Positions 27,137-39,520 are shown, counted from the first letter of the stretch. The stretch: 64,000 nt of DNA from Lactifluus volemus (GCA_022376515.1 WTXI01000002.1:1178001-1242000); one strand, 5' to 3'. The notes: generated from the sequence alone by a model not told the origin. Translations and numbers: made by a program.

Positions 27137-30100
27137 ATGAACACCCGTAAACCCTCTAAGCATGGTACCGTATCCTTGACCCAACAGGAACCCGATCGTT
27201 CAAGACACAGGCCCTTCGCTTCTTCCTCCCAAAACAAGAACTCAGACATTCGTGCCACTGGTAGGGAGAGGGACGATGCGAAGCTTCGTTCCGCCCGCGG
27301 TTTTGTCTCCGATGGTCCCCTTCCATCGTCACAAACCCCTGCACCCACATATCCGACAGGCGCTCAATCTCTCGCCACTGCCAGCAAAGCATCTCATAAT
27401 GTATCAACACATGTCCCACAAGGACACCCTACTTACATGTCACAGAAACCCCCACTTCTAAACGGTTCTCTGCCACAGGAAACTCATCCTACTGCAGAGA
27501 GGTATCTCGAATCCACTTATGAACCCCGAGCCACGGCCCATCGAGCTGTCACTACTACCGATAAGGCCGCCTTCATGTCACCGGATCTAGTTCGCCATGT
27601 CGAGGATCATCATAAGAGTTCTCGCCATCGCCCTCGTCAACCCCCAACCCCAATTCCTGAACACCCAGAACCCCAAACCTCCTCTGCATGGCCTCTCCCG
27701 TCGTCCTTTCTCAAAAAAGTAAGTCCAGAGGGAAGAGAGAGGAAAGGGAACAGAGCCGGAATAGAGTGAGAGAAGAGCCGAAAGCGACGACCAAAACAAA
27801 AGAACGGTCCCGCGCAGAGCGAGCTCAAGAGCAGGCTCTTCGAGATCAACGGGACCGGGAACGGGAAGTCAAGTACGAGGAAGAGAGACGACGTTATAAA
27901 GAGGAGCGTCGTCGTGAGAAGGAGAGACGCAAGGAGGAGGAACAACGCCGCGATGAGAGGCACCACGAACAGAAGGTTGGGGACGACTATGCCCATAGAA
28001 CGACTCGGGATCAGGAGAGGCCACTTGAGACTAGGGATGGCCAAGCGACTGGTATACTCCTTGTGAAGGACCCGAGGCTTACGCGTGTCAAAGACTCTGA
28101 CGACTCTGACAACTCGCTTATGAAGCCTCCGCGCTCGATTCGATCCAAGCGTCACCACCACAGAGACCACACGTCCATGATGGTAGGCAATGATGTTATC
28201 ACAAAAACCTCACTTGATATGAGATTCCTTTAGGTCGAAGTGCCGATTGTCTTGCGCCAGCCGGCGTACCCTGCTACCCCCGCACAGGCTCCAAGTTCTC
28301 AACCAGAGAATAATCCTGCGTCAAATCTGAATGAGTCCCGACGAGCGATGCAGTCGTCGCACGCAACGCCGGGCGCTTCCAATGACAGGTCTGGTGTGAA
28401 ACCTCAAAAGGGCTCGCCATCTCAAAATTTAACTATACCATACCCTCCTGGCTATGCTGTCTCTGCAAGCGATAGTGAACATGCGTTGCGAAGAGAGCAT
28501 GTGAGTCGTCACAACATAGGTACTCCGGCCAAATTAAACATTCCACTAGCGTTCGAAAGCCGTCGAGAGCGGTCGATCAATAGAGCGTCCCCGGACATCT
28601 GGCGGCCACCGTGCTAGCCTGGCCCATGAATCTGTTTCCAAGCCGCCCGCTACACAATATGTGCAACCACCTCTTGATAAAACCCCCCATAAATCGGAGG
28701 TTTGTCTTATCTTCTCTGATTCCTTTGTGCAGCATTATGATATCCCCTCCTCCCTAGCAGAAGCAGTCAAAAGGCGGTTGGCCATTCCATCGGGAGACCC
28801 CCAATACTCTTTCCGCGAGCCAATATGTAACTCAGACTACCGCACGTGCCGTCACTCCATCACTCATGCGGAACGACACGCCCGATGTTATTCCTCAAGT
28901 TGTCAGCTTAAAAGCCGGCGAAGGTCCTGCGGACTTTTTGCAAGAAACTGGCACGAGGCGTCCTGCCCCGCCGACGGCATCCCCCTTTGTTAAAGATGAA
29001 GTTGCACATCAACCCCTGCCCACAGTGCGGGTTCTACAGCAATCGCAGACTTATGATAAACAGCCTCGCGGTGTACCTCGGATAGCGGCAAGTGTACAGC
29101 TCGACCCTCCTGGCCAAGTGTCCATTAGTCGTGCTGCCTCGCCACAGCCATGGCTACCATCGGCACAATGGCAGACTGAGCCTCAGCCCATGGCTACGGC
29201 TACGCGCCTAACTGTGGTCCCTTCCCCCGTGGTTTTTCAAGCTTCGTCGGCATCGTCTGCGGCTCCGGTAGATATTCAACGACCTGTGCCACCGTCCAAC
29301 ACCGGCCAACATGGATCTTCGAGCCGTGTAGAGAGTCATCCTCCCTCCCCGGAAGTTTCCTGGGATAATAGCCGATCGCCAGCTCCACCAACCCACTCTC
29401 ACATTGTTTCGTTGCCTCCAACTACGAGTGCACAGCGTGCATCTCCACAGGGTCCTTCACCCGTGATTCATGATGTGGTTGGTTCGAAGCACGCACGGCA
29501 TGCTTCTGCCCCCGCAGGTTATGCCAGTACACAACCGTCCCAAGCACCATCGAGACATATCGCACCCGACTTGGCGTCTGTCTTTCCGATCCGAGAGGAG
29601 AATGCAGACGCATATCGCCAGCATTACCCCCAAGGGGAGCGTACACAAGACACACACCCACCAAGGGATACATCCGATCAGTGGGATCGACATGGCTATA
29701 CCCACGACAGCGCCAGGCGTATGATTGTCAGCATGGTACCTTCCACTGAGCGCACCCCTCGGTCGGCCAAGACATCTCCAAGTCAATACCCTCGTATGGT
29801 GAACCAGGGGACACCTCCCAAGCCACCAATTCAGACCATTCCTGCCCAGACGCTTCCACCGCAATCCTCTACGAATCTTGAAGTACTGCACGTTCATGAC
29901 CCTTCACGGCCTGCCATGTACAACACGCTGCACCAAAACTCGAACTCAACACCATACCCTCCCACGTCTGTATACCCTTCACCTTCACCTCGCCCTCACG
30001 TAGAAGCAAGCCCCGCCATTAATAGTCTCCCTGTAGCAAATCCTCCCACGAATAATCCGTCGCCTAAAATCAAGCCTGGACATTCATCTCCTCGATCCCG

Positions 30101-31452
30101 CTCGCAAGCCGTTGCTGTTGCACCATCGCAAGGACAGACACCTCCCTTAACAGCACACATCACAACTCGGACCCCCTCTCATGACACCGGTTCTACCACC
30201 CTTCTGGGCCAGACGCCATCCTCCCAAGGGTCACTGCCGTTGCAGTCGCCTGTTTCACCAGCGGCCCATCCGCAGCAGCCCATAGCGCCACGTACAGCGA
30301 CTCAAGGTGGTCAACAGACTACCAATGCTTCCGTACATGTGTCTGACAGCTTAGCCGAGCGCAACGGGCCTAGTCACTCCTCAATTCCTCCACGTCAGAC
30401 GACTTCTCGCCACCACCATAGTATGTCTGCACCTGCAGCACCGGTTTATGCTCCCACACAACCTCCACCCGTCCGATCGCAAACACAGCCTACTCCGAAA
30501 GTACTCTCCCCTTTGTCACCGACGCCGGTTCGTTATTCGACAGTGCAAGCTCCAGGGGATTTTTACGCAGCCCGAATTCCGGCCTCCGCATACGCTTCCA
30601 CCCTGGCCCCGAATCCCAGGCAGCAGCGGGATATGATACCGTCCCCCTCGCAGGGGTCTGAATTGAATACCCCATCATCGCTTGCGGTATCGACGAAGTT
30701 GCCCATCATCTCGGATGAGCCATTAGTGCCAGTGATGTCCGCACAATCACTGCAAGAGCCAAAGAAAAAGGGTGGTTTCTTCCAAGGGCTCGGTCTATTC
30801 CGCTCCAAATCTTCGGCCCAGAAGCAGCACCCTCACGAGTCCAAGACACCTGACGTTCATCCTCAAACAGCGATTTCCACGAGGCTGGCTTCTTCCAAGT
30901 CACCTGCTCCCGTGCACTACGAGTCAGATTCCAAAGTCGGCACGCGGCCTTCGAAGTTGAAGAAGTCAAGGCATACTGCTGCATCCCCGCAGCCGCCACC
31001 ACAACCTGTGGCCGTTTCTATGCCAATGTCCTCTGCTGCAATTGAGGAAAAATTTGGCCCTGCCCCCAACCCGTTTGCGTCCATCCGAGTCTTGGCAAAG
31101 CGTTATCGTACTATGTCTGGTCTATCGGCTGAAGCTGTTGACGGAACGAATGCTGGTGTACGTCTCCTGATTTCGCATTTGATTGGGCTAAAGTGGCCTT
31201 TAGGCGAGCACCGTGTTAACCTCTCCGGCGAACTCGACGAGAAGCCCCACGCCAAAGTTGATTCCGCCACAACGAGACGCTCAACAGGCGACGCATGCAT
31301 GGAGAAATAAGGAAGAAGCCGAAGCACGGCAGCGGGGGAACACCCGCCGGCCCCGTCCTGGCGTACATTTTGAAGGCTATGAAGATCATCCACAAGCAGA
31401 ACATCACAGGGTTAATTATGCCATCCGAGTCCGCGACAAAGCTCGTAACTGA
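27137..31452 (+). CDS. Long, mostly disordered Ser/Pro-rich protein of unknown function
   Basis: I do not recognise this protein. The start is MNTRKPSKHGTV. After a Ser/Pro-rich first exon comes a very charged stretch (about 27740-27980) of Arg/Glu repeats such as YEEERRRYKEERRREKER, which may form a single alpha-helix. Nearly 2.5 kb of Pro/Ser/Gln/His-rich sequence follows in one exon (about 28866-31150). Near the C-terminus sits the only block that looks conserved, FGPAPNPFASIRVLAKRY. A GTACGT...TTTAG intron there switches to the frame ending HHRVNYAIRVRDKARN. Introns around 28500 and 28700 are needed to join the middle exons and they do so in frame. The composition suggests a scaffold or regulatory protein; a homology search would be needed to say more. 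Confidence 0.7.
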
Positions 31453-31639
31453 ATATATGCACTCCGTTATGATATTCTTGCGCTCATCTATCCCAATGTT
31501 TTTCTGTGCACCTGCTATCATATCGTATCTACGTATCATCCAAAGCCTCGTATCTCTAACTTTTGTATTTATATATGTCGTGCTCTGTATCATATTGTTT
31601 ATGTGTAGAAATAGCATTACCGGGTGGTAATCACGCTCG

Positions 31640-31682
31640 ACGCGTGACGTAACGCGTACTGATTAACGCGGTTAACTACGCG
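31640..31682. promoter_or_regulatory. MluI cell-cycle box (MCB) cluster before primase
   Basis: Two perfect ACGCGT hexamers (31640-31645 and 31652-31657) and two ACGCG cores (31665-31669, 31678-31682) fall within 43 bp, ending 27 bp before the primase start codon. ACGCGT is the binding site of the fungal G1/S factor MBF (Mbp1/Res-Swi6/Cdc10), whose targets include replication genes. The match is direct; function is inferred. Confidence 0.6.
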
Positions 31683-31708
31683 ACAAACGCATACGTTCGT
31701 CATCAGCA

Positions 31709-33541
31709 ATGCACAAGATCAGTAGAAAGACAGATGGAGAAGTTCAGGTGCACCAAAAAACGAAGTACCCTCACTGGCTCAGTCTGTAGGGCAATCTCTA
31801 GGTCTGTTCTGCACTTGCTTACTGAATTGTCCACTCGAATGCAGATATGATCAACCCCCGATAGACGACATCACTCTCGAGGAGTTTGAAACCTGCGCAA
31901 TAGATCGCCTCCACATTTTGGCTGAAATAGAGTCGTGCTATGCGCGTAATAGGCCGTTCGAGGAGCTCAAGGAGATCACGAACTTACAGTGCGAGAAGCA
32001 CGTTCCGTTGGATCACGACACTGCGACTACCAAGGATAGAGATAGTCAGAGGAAAAAGGACGTCACCGGACATTTCGTGCTCAGGCTGGCATTTTGTCGA
32101 TCGTATGCCTGTCTCTGTTTCAACTCTTACCGCGACAGCTTCAGGCTCACAATCTCTCGCATACTAGGGAGGATCTCAGGCGGCGCTTTGTGAAAGCAGA
32201 GACAACGCTCTTCCGGGTCCGTTTCTTAAACGCGACAATCTCAGAACGAAGGGATTTTCTTAAATCTAAGGACTTTGACTGGAATCAGGCAGGCTGTTTA
32301 TTGCATGCCACTCGTCGCGTCTGATGTTGTTTTCTATAGGTAGATGAAACGGAAAAGGCGATGTATGCGTCGCAACTCAAAGCAGCGATTCCTGATGCAG
32401 AATCCAACGAACAGTATTGCAAAGTCAGTGCCTAACCTTGCCTTACACTGGCCCCAATATTGAGTGGTGCGTTACAGGTCAAATGGACTAGCGTCCCTGA
32501 TCTCGTCGAGAAGCGAAGGGTGTTTCTCAAAGATGGTTGGGCCTATGTTCCCGGCAGAGAGCAGTCAAGTATAGTGTTCCAGGAGTTCCAAACCCGGCTG
32601 GAACAGGCTTTAGAGGTAATCTACAATCCGCACGGGAAGAAAAAAGTGGGAGCTGAGCCGAGTGGCAATAGGTGACGGCAAAGGCGCTGCCTCGAATGGA
32701 CGAGGATACACGATTGGAGCCAATTTTGGGCAATCTATCGCAAGGCTTCATTGCCGGGATTGGTTCTGCGTGGAGTACGAGCGAGAACACCGGCGAAGGA
32801 ATTCGAGCCGAGATGGTGGATGAGTTTGCGCACAAACATTTCCCCATGTGCATGCGAAATCTGCATGAAAACCTCAAGCGGAATCATCATCTCAAGCACT
32901 TTGGCCGTCTACAATACGGATTATTCTTGAAGGTAGCGTCAATTATTATTGTTGAAGGAGCCAGGAGGGCCAACTATGTGCTCCGCAGGTTTTAGGGCTA
33001 TCTGTCGACGAGGCCCTGGCATTCTGGCGCAAGTCTTTCAGCGGTCACACTGACGACCAGTTCAACAAGAATTACAAGTATAATATCCGGCATTCATACG
33101 GTCTAGAAGGCAGGCGAGCGAACTACCCGGCAAAAAGGTACGCGCTGGGCTGCGGGCCTAAGTTGATGCTAACCTCAGGTCAGCTGCCAACAGATTCTGA
33201 CGAATGACCAGCCTGGCCCCACCGATTCTCACGGATGCCCTTTCCGACATTTCTCACCTGACAACCTCCAAACGGCGCTGTTATCTATGTATTCCTCACA
33301 AGGCTTAACCGAGGCACATCTTCCAGAAATAATGAACACCGTTCGGGCTGAGGCGTATCACGTCGCGTGCACAAGAGTGTACGAAATCACGCACGCGACT
33401 GGAAATGTTCGGAAGGGAGGTGGAATTGGAACTGGGGAGACCGTCACACATCCCAATCAGTATGCTGCAGCAAGCAGGGCATTAGAAGGTGGATCGAAAG
33501 AGGTCAAAACAGAGGCAGACGGTGATATTGTCATGAATTAG
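31709..33541 (+). CDS. PRI2: DNA primase large subunit
   Basis: Subunit of DNA polymerase alpha-primase, which lays down the RNA-DNA primers for replication. The first exon runs MHKISRKTDGEVQVH to YPHWLSL and is joined by an intron to YDQPPIDDITLEEFE. Other conserved stretches are EDLRRRFVKAETTLFR, RFDF-like LKSKDFDWNQ, and DRLEPIL-like RLEPILGNLSQGFIAG. The four Cys ligands of the C-terminal 4Fe-4S cluster are all present: HFPMCMRNLH, the Cys of SCQQILTN, HGCPFRHF and HVACTRVYE. The C-terminal tail carries a short acidic stretch ending DGDIVMN. All exon junctions keep frame. It is preceded by a cluster of ACGCGT boxes. Confidence 0.95.
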
Positions 33542-33647
33542 CCGAGGAGGTATACAGCTGTCGCCCATTCAATGTTACGTAATCGATTGAGATGGATATG
33601 TACTTGCGCGGACTTTGCAGTTGTCCTCACGAGACTTGTCGAGCACC

Positions 33648-34488
33648 ATGAGCCAGCGAAAGGACTCGCAGTCAAAGTCTCAGGTTAAGGTCGATGATCG
33701 TGTAGCAATTGCTTTACAGCAATACGATGACACAGACGGCCATTTCTCGCTCGTCAGGTGGGATCAAGACCTGCAGTTCTCCCTTCATTCTTCATGGCTG
33801 ACAGTGGGTCCAGAAATTTTCGACTAGCTGATCTCGTAACAATCATGAATGGCGTCTGCGGCTCATTCTCTCTATTCTCTTCCGCAAATTATCTCTTGAC
33901 AGGCGATGAATACTATCTCCGAAAGGCTCTCCTTTTCCCCCTTGGTGGTCTCATATTTGACTTCCTCGATGGTAAGGTTGCCCGGTGGAGAAAGTCGAGT
34001 AGCATGTTGGGCCAGGAGCTCGACTCACTGGCGGACTTGGTATGCCCTTCTGCACACTGACCTGACCCTCTGATAAAATTTCATAACCACCTGGGACTAC
34101 AGATATCGTTCGGAGTAGCGCCTGCAGTTTTGGCCTTTGTTGTCGGCCTTCGGACAACCCTCGATACAGTCGCGTTGACTTGCTTCATCTGCTGCGGACT
34201 GGCACGTCTTGCCAGGTTCAACGCGACGGTGGCATTGATACCCAAGGACACCTCGGGAAGGGCACGGTATTACGAGGGGCTGCCCATCCCGACATCGTTG
34301 GTTTTGGTCGGACTTTTGTCCTACTGGGTCAAGAATGGGTGGATCGAGGGAAAGGAGGGCATTCCTTGTGGGGTTATGACTTCTGGGGAGAATCAGGAGG
34401 AAGTGGCGATCTCCATGTCGTGAGCCTCGTATTTTGGGCGTGGGCCGCGATGATGGTAAGTAAGACGCTCCGAGTGCCCAAGCCCTGA
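33648..34488 (+). CDS. CHO1: Phosphatidylserine synthase (CDP-DAG-serine transferase), frame-broken as printed
   Basis: Makes phosphatidylserine from CDP-diacylglycerol and serine in the ER membrane. The start MSQRKDSQSKSQ is spliced after SLV to SGSRNFRLADLVTIMNG. The CDP-alcohol phosphatidyltransferase motif DGX2ARX8GX3DX3D is complete: DGKVARWRKSSSMLGQELDS with the last Asp in LAD. Several hydrophobic segments follow (ISFGVAPAVLAFVVG, SLVLVGLLSYWV). At about 34364 the frame breaks. As printed the protein ends EEVAISMS at 34422, yet the family's conserved end (LVFWAWAAMMVSKTLRVPKP) is encoded in the -1 frame and stops at 34488. One extra C in ATTCC would restore it. I annotate to 34488 on that reading. 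Confidence 0.87.
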
Positions 34489-34622
34489 AAAAAAATAAAA
34501 TAGTATATATTGGGATTGGTTTATTTTGTTCGCTACTTGTCGTTCTTCACGGTAATCGAGAAATTGTGGCACGAACGTCTGATCTGATGCGCGTCAAACA
34601 CGCGTCTCTTTCAACACTCAGA

Positions 34623-36018
34623 ATGGTCTCTTCAACCGACGTCCAACGTCTCTTCCTTCAATCTATCCTCTCTCGTAGAGTCCTCTCAGCCGATCTTGCA
34701 AAAGCGCTATGGAAGCAATGTATTGAAGCTGTCAAAGGTCTCGTACTGCACCCCATCAGGGTCAATCCTGACAGAATATTACAACAGCTACGGATGGTTC
34801 CCTTCAAATAGACTCAAATGGGTTAGACGGCTGGGGAGAATTTTTGGCCAGCGTTAATAGATCGCTTGATCCTCTAGACCTCGAACTCTCCCGGACGCGC
34901 AACGAAGTCACCGGAAAAGATATTTACGCGCTGGTAAGTAAAATCACCCATTCCAGCTTTTCAGTGAAATGAATGAGACGCCTTCTTCCCCCCCAAGGTC
35001 AATCGTAGGGATGATGAGATTGCCGGTATCGCGAGCGACTACTCCCCACTCGAGATATCCTATTTCCGAGCGCTTGTAAGTCACCCCAATCGTAACCCGC
35101 CATTCGTTCTGACTACGCGTGATAGGTTGAACAAATCATGCTTGCTCCGAATAGCTCATACTCGATCTCCTCCCTTGCCGCTCTTCGTGAGGTGAACACG
35201 CTGACTTCACCCATGACCAAGACGCAAGCCGAGAGCGTATTGGCCAGCTTTGTCGCAAAGGGCTGGTTGCTGAAGAGCAAGTACGTCGTCGTCACTGGAT
35301 TTACCTTCCCACAACTGAACTCCACCCCCTCCTCCACAGAAAGGGCCGCTTCTCATTGTCCCCACGAACCTTACTAGAGCTACAACCCTACCTCAAGTCC
35401 ACATATCCAGAAGAGGTTGTAGATTGTACGATCTGTCTCGAGGTGCGTTCACCCTCACTCTCGCGTCCCCGCATCTTAAAGAAAAAAAGCTGGGATTTTA
35501 ACACAACAAACACACAGATACTCACGCGCGGCCACGCCTGTCCGAGGTCGAACTGTCCAGTACGCATGCACAACGCGTGCTATGAACGCTACCGCCGATC
35601 CAGCGGCAAATGCCCCGCCTGCAGTGAGGACTGGGGCAGAGTCGGAAACGACAGGGTACTGCCCATCGGCGAAGCCGCCGCGCCTAAAGACGACTGGTCG
35701 CGGCGGACGCGTAGAAGTGTGACGACGGCGGAAAGCGAGGACAATGAGGAGCAGGGTGCGGGGGGTGGTGGTGATGGTGATGATGATGATGATGACCGTG
35801 CCAGATCAAGCGCGGAAGCAGCTTCTCAAGCAGCACCGACGCGTCGTACTCAACGCACTGCAAGCGCCGCCAGGTAAAGCTTTCTCGGAGCCCTTTCAAC
35901 TATCATTCACCCCGGTTTCATTTCCCCCAACAGTAGCGCCCACGTTGGAACGGATGTCAATGGACAGCAAGAGGAACCTGCCCGAACAGGGAGACGGAGA
36001 AGAAGCCAGCGCCGCTGA
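34623..36018 (+). CDS. NSE1: Nse1, RING-like subunit of the Smc5-Smc6 complex
   Basis: Nse1 pairs with the MAGE protein Nse3 and supports ubiquitin ligase activity in the Smc5-Smc6 DNA-repair complex. The ATG at 34623 (MVSSTDVQRLFLQSILSRR) fits the family start; an upstream in-frame ATG at 34587 is possible. Winged-helix sequence follows, including IASDYSPLEISYFRALVEQIM and TKTQAESVLASFVAKGWL. The variant RING is DCTICLE, an intron, then GHACPRSNCPVRMHNACYERY and GKCPACSEDW. Beyond the RING is an acidic GGGDGDDDDDD tract and an Ala/Arg/Thr-rich tail. Splicing at a GTAAAG donor (35876) to CAACAG gives an Arg-rich end (RTGRRRRSQRR) stopping at 36018; without it the stop is at about 35877. Confidence 0.88.
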
Positions 36019-36133
36019 TCACATTATTTCTGCAAGAGCTACATAGTTTATGATAATTGGCACCGTCCTAATCGATATAGCCATCTCTATGTGCCCTTTG
36101 AACCAATTAATTGCTATAATCCAGATTACTTTT

Positions 36134-39100
36134 CTACTCTACGGATGACGTCTCGGATGGATCACTCCCCTGTGTCAAAGTGGCAACCCTGCCATCTTCT
36201 CCCTTGTTCCACTGTCTGGTGAAGCCGAACCGGTCCTTGCCCCAGACTTGCTTCTTCCGCTTACGACCCTCTCCAAACTCGTCGTTCCATCTACGAAGGT
36301 CAGCGAGCGTTCCCAGAGACTCGGATGCAGAAGGTGTGATCTCTTTGAGTGCCTTTGCGAAATTATGAGGTCGGAGGATACGTCGGTGAGGCGCGCTATC
36401 GCCATCCGAGTCGCTCGGCTGCAGCTGCAGCGTCTCTTGAGAAGCGATGGCGGTTGCGGTCGCGTTTTTTTCAACGACCCAGGGTACCGAGACATTCTCC
36501 TTGACTGCATCTAGTGCCGCAGATACACAGAGGTCTGGGGGCAAAAAAAAATGGATCAAAGATGCAAGACACCGAACCAAAGACACCGCGAGACTTACGT
36601 TCAGATCAGAACCGGAAAATGTGGGGGTATCTCGCGCAAGAGTTTCAAGTCCACCTCCGGAGATAAACTCTCGTCTCGGAGGAGATCTTCAGTATCTCTG
36701 GTGATCCGGTCAGAACGTAACAAGCCGTAACGGTCGACTACGACTGACCTTCACGTTCATTCTCACCGGGCAGATCGATCAGAAGTCTCCGAGGGAGCCG
36801 TCGCAGGACGGCATCATCGAGATCAAATGGCCTGTTGGTTGCGCCGATGACAATAACGTTGTCCGTGTTGGATGTCTTCAACCCATCCATTTCCTGCATG
36901 AACTCGGTGATTACACCACGATGCACGAACCCGCCTGCCGTATCGCGCGACGACGACCGAGCCCCAAAGAGAGCATCGATCTCGTCAATAAAGACGACGC
37001 AGGGGGCCAGCCTTCTGGCCAGCGAGAACACGGAGCGGACGAGCTTTTCTCCCTCCCCCACGTACTTTTCGGAGAAAGTGAGATCGAGAAGTCTCCAAAA
37101 AAAAAATGACGACGAACCATATCCATAACGTCTGAAGGAGAGATGGCAAGCATGCGACAGCCCGCCTCCTTCGCAAGGGCTCGGACGACCAAGGTTTTCC
37201 CTGTGCCAGGTGGACCGAATAACAAACAGCCTGTCATGCTGTGCTCCTTCAAGATACCTTCTTGAAACGCGGTTGGATGCAACAAGGGCAACGAAACGAT
37301 AGTTCGCACAGAGTCGATCGTATGCGCAGGTAGGTGGACTTGTGCAAATGAGGTAGGCATCGATACTGTACGGAGGGGCATTCGTTTAGCAACCGGGCGG
37401 TTTTGGCCTCGCAAAACTCACCAGAGTCCACGATACACCCCAGGAGCCTCTGTTCATGTGTATCCAAGTACGGATCGGTTTTCACCGCCTCGACAATGTC
37501 GCCCGCATGCGTGTGGCTGTCGTCATCCAAGTCTCTGTCTTGTTGGTCCTCCCCAGTCGTCCTGCTAGAAATTTGCTGTATCCACGCTTTTCTGAGGTCA
37601 CGCGAGACTCTTTGATCGCCCCACGAGCTGCAGACATGGGCCCACAAAATAGGCGTCGGTGAGAGCGTCAACTTGACCAACTCGAGTGAAGACGAGACGA
37701 CGCGTCCGACGGCTTGATCAGCGATTTGTTTCACTGTAGTCCAAGCCTCTATTTTGTTTCCCCACTCGTCCCACATCTTTACCGCGCTTGTCGTGTCCCC
37801 CGGTTCATGTTCAGAGTGCTCATCAGGACGGGAAGCAGCCAGCTCAGAAAACACCGACGATGCGCTGCGTGTCTCGAGCAACCCTCCGACAGCCCCGACG
37901 GCCATCCGCATTGTCAATTCGTTGATTTCCCTTCGTCTTTCATTCTTGATGTTTTCTCGCGCGACAGGGATCGTGAAGCGGGGACCAATATCGAGGTGCG
38001 CAGGACCCCTGAGCTCGTTGTTGGGGAGTTTGAACCCGCCGATTGCAGACCAGGTCGAAATCCGCCACCGAGAAAAGGCCCGAGGAACGAAAAGAGAGGA
38101 GCCGCACCACCGAGGCCACCGGGGCCACCGATGGACACGACGTTGGGATGGCCGAAGGACCTGACTCGTCCTCGACGGTGGAACTCGTTGTTGGGAACTT
38201 TGGGAGTTCGATTGGAGGGTATGGTCACCGCGCTCCCACTTGCGCAAGCGCTCTCGCAGGCGCCACTCTCTAGCCTTCTCCGCGTGGTTCTCCTCCCACA
38301 GTCGGACTTGGAGGGCCTAGATGTTGCGACGCCGGAGCTGCCTGACCACTACGGCTTGTCAACATGTTCATCAGACCCTGCGGACCGGGCGGCGATGGAG
38401 GTATCGACGAGGGCAAAAAGATCGGAGGGGTAATGCCAAACACTATCACCGTCGGGTTGACCACGGGTGACGTTGACCGTGACAAGGCGCCCTGACGTCG
38501 CTGGCGGACCGCAGAGAGCAGCGCTGGATGTACAGATTCCCATGCCGATGATAGGGCTGAAAAGTCGCGGATGTATACAAGCGCGGCCTGAGTGTGGTGT
38601 TGGAGCCTCCTCCCGCATCGCTGGGAGCCTGCACGTTGATGCACATCTCAAAAAAGGTCTTGGCTTTGACCATGCTTCCCTTTGATGGGGCATTTCCCGA
38701 CATTCGATGCAGCTGCGGCTTCACACAAGCTGCACCTCCAATGGACTGGAAGGAAAAACCATGCGTGGGTCGTCGTCGTCATCTTCATCATGCATCACAG
38801 CAGACGGACGCGGTGTGCTAACTTGAGAGGGGAAATGCAACGGATTCCGGGGAAGTTCTATGAGAGACCCGGCTAGAGAGATACGGCGTCATGAGTACCA
38901 GAGTAGGCTGTGGCGGACACAACACACCCTGCCCGAAGTGGCCCCATTCGCCAGCTGCAACGTGTACCGCATCCAGTACGACCACGTCTGAGCCTGTTCG
39001 ACGTGCAAGCTCGCGTACGGTTTCGTCGATAACATAGTTTCCGCCCTCGATCGGACAATAGAGGGCAAGACTAGGTTCTATGGGTGGCCGCTCGAAGTGG

Positions 39101-39520
39101 TATACGTAGCTCTATGCTGCGTCTGGGGCTGTAGAGAAAGGCATGCGTTGTTCAAAACCTCTTCGAACACCTCCGTGGTGGTAACGTGTGAGACGTGGAT
39201 TCAGACAAAGATTGATGGGTCCAGAAGAAGTTCTGTTCATTGGAAACTGTCAATGCAGGGGTTGATGAGATGCTTGGTTCATTTTTGCCGTTTGAATTGG
39301 GTTCTTTAGGGGGATGTGCAGGATCGGCGGGGGATGGCGTTGAGCTACTGTCTGGTGGATTTCGTGAAGATGAGGAGGCTCGTCTGGAGACGCGACTGCC
39401 CCTAACTGGAGTTGAATGTAGATTATTCCTTGAAAAGGGCAAGGCTGAATACGAGAGTGGCACGCGAGTTGAGACTTTGGTGGAAAGACATGTCCTACGA
39501 AGGAGGATATGAGAACGCAT
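36134..39520 (-). CDS. Fungal AAA ATPase, Msp1/ATAD1-like module, frame-broken as printed
   Basis: The start [19 protein letters not shown] is basic, Ser/Thr-rich and lacks acidic residues, suggesting a mitochondrial presequence. A conserved N-terminal part ([20 protein letters not shown]) precedes a long middle region and a C-terminal AAA domain. The AAA domain has Walker A GPPGTGKT, Walker [14 protein letters not shown], and a second region of homology in [20 protein letters not shown]. The C-terminal helices end [16 protein letters not shown] and SETSSVE. Msp1-type enzymes extract membrane proteins; whether this large fungal relative does is not known to me. Seven places (near 37938, 38152, 38210, 38581, 38725, 39083, 39174) require a -1 frame step with no credible intron, so as printed the gene is broken. 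It is convergent with NSE1. Confidence 0.78.
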
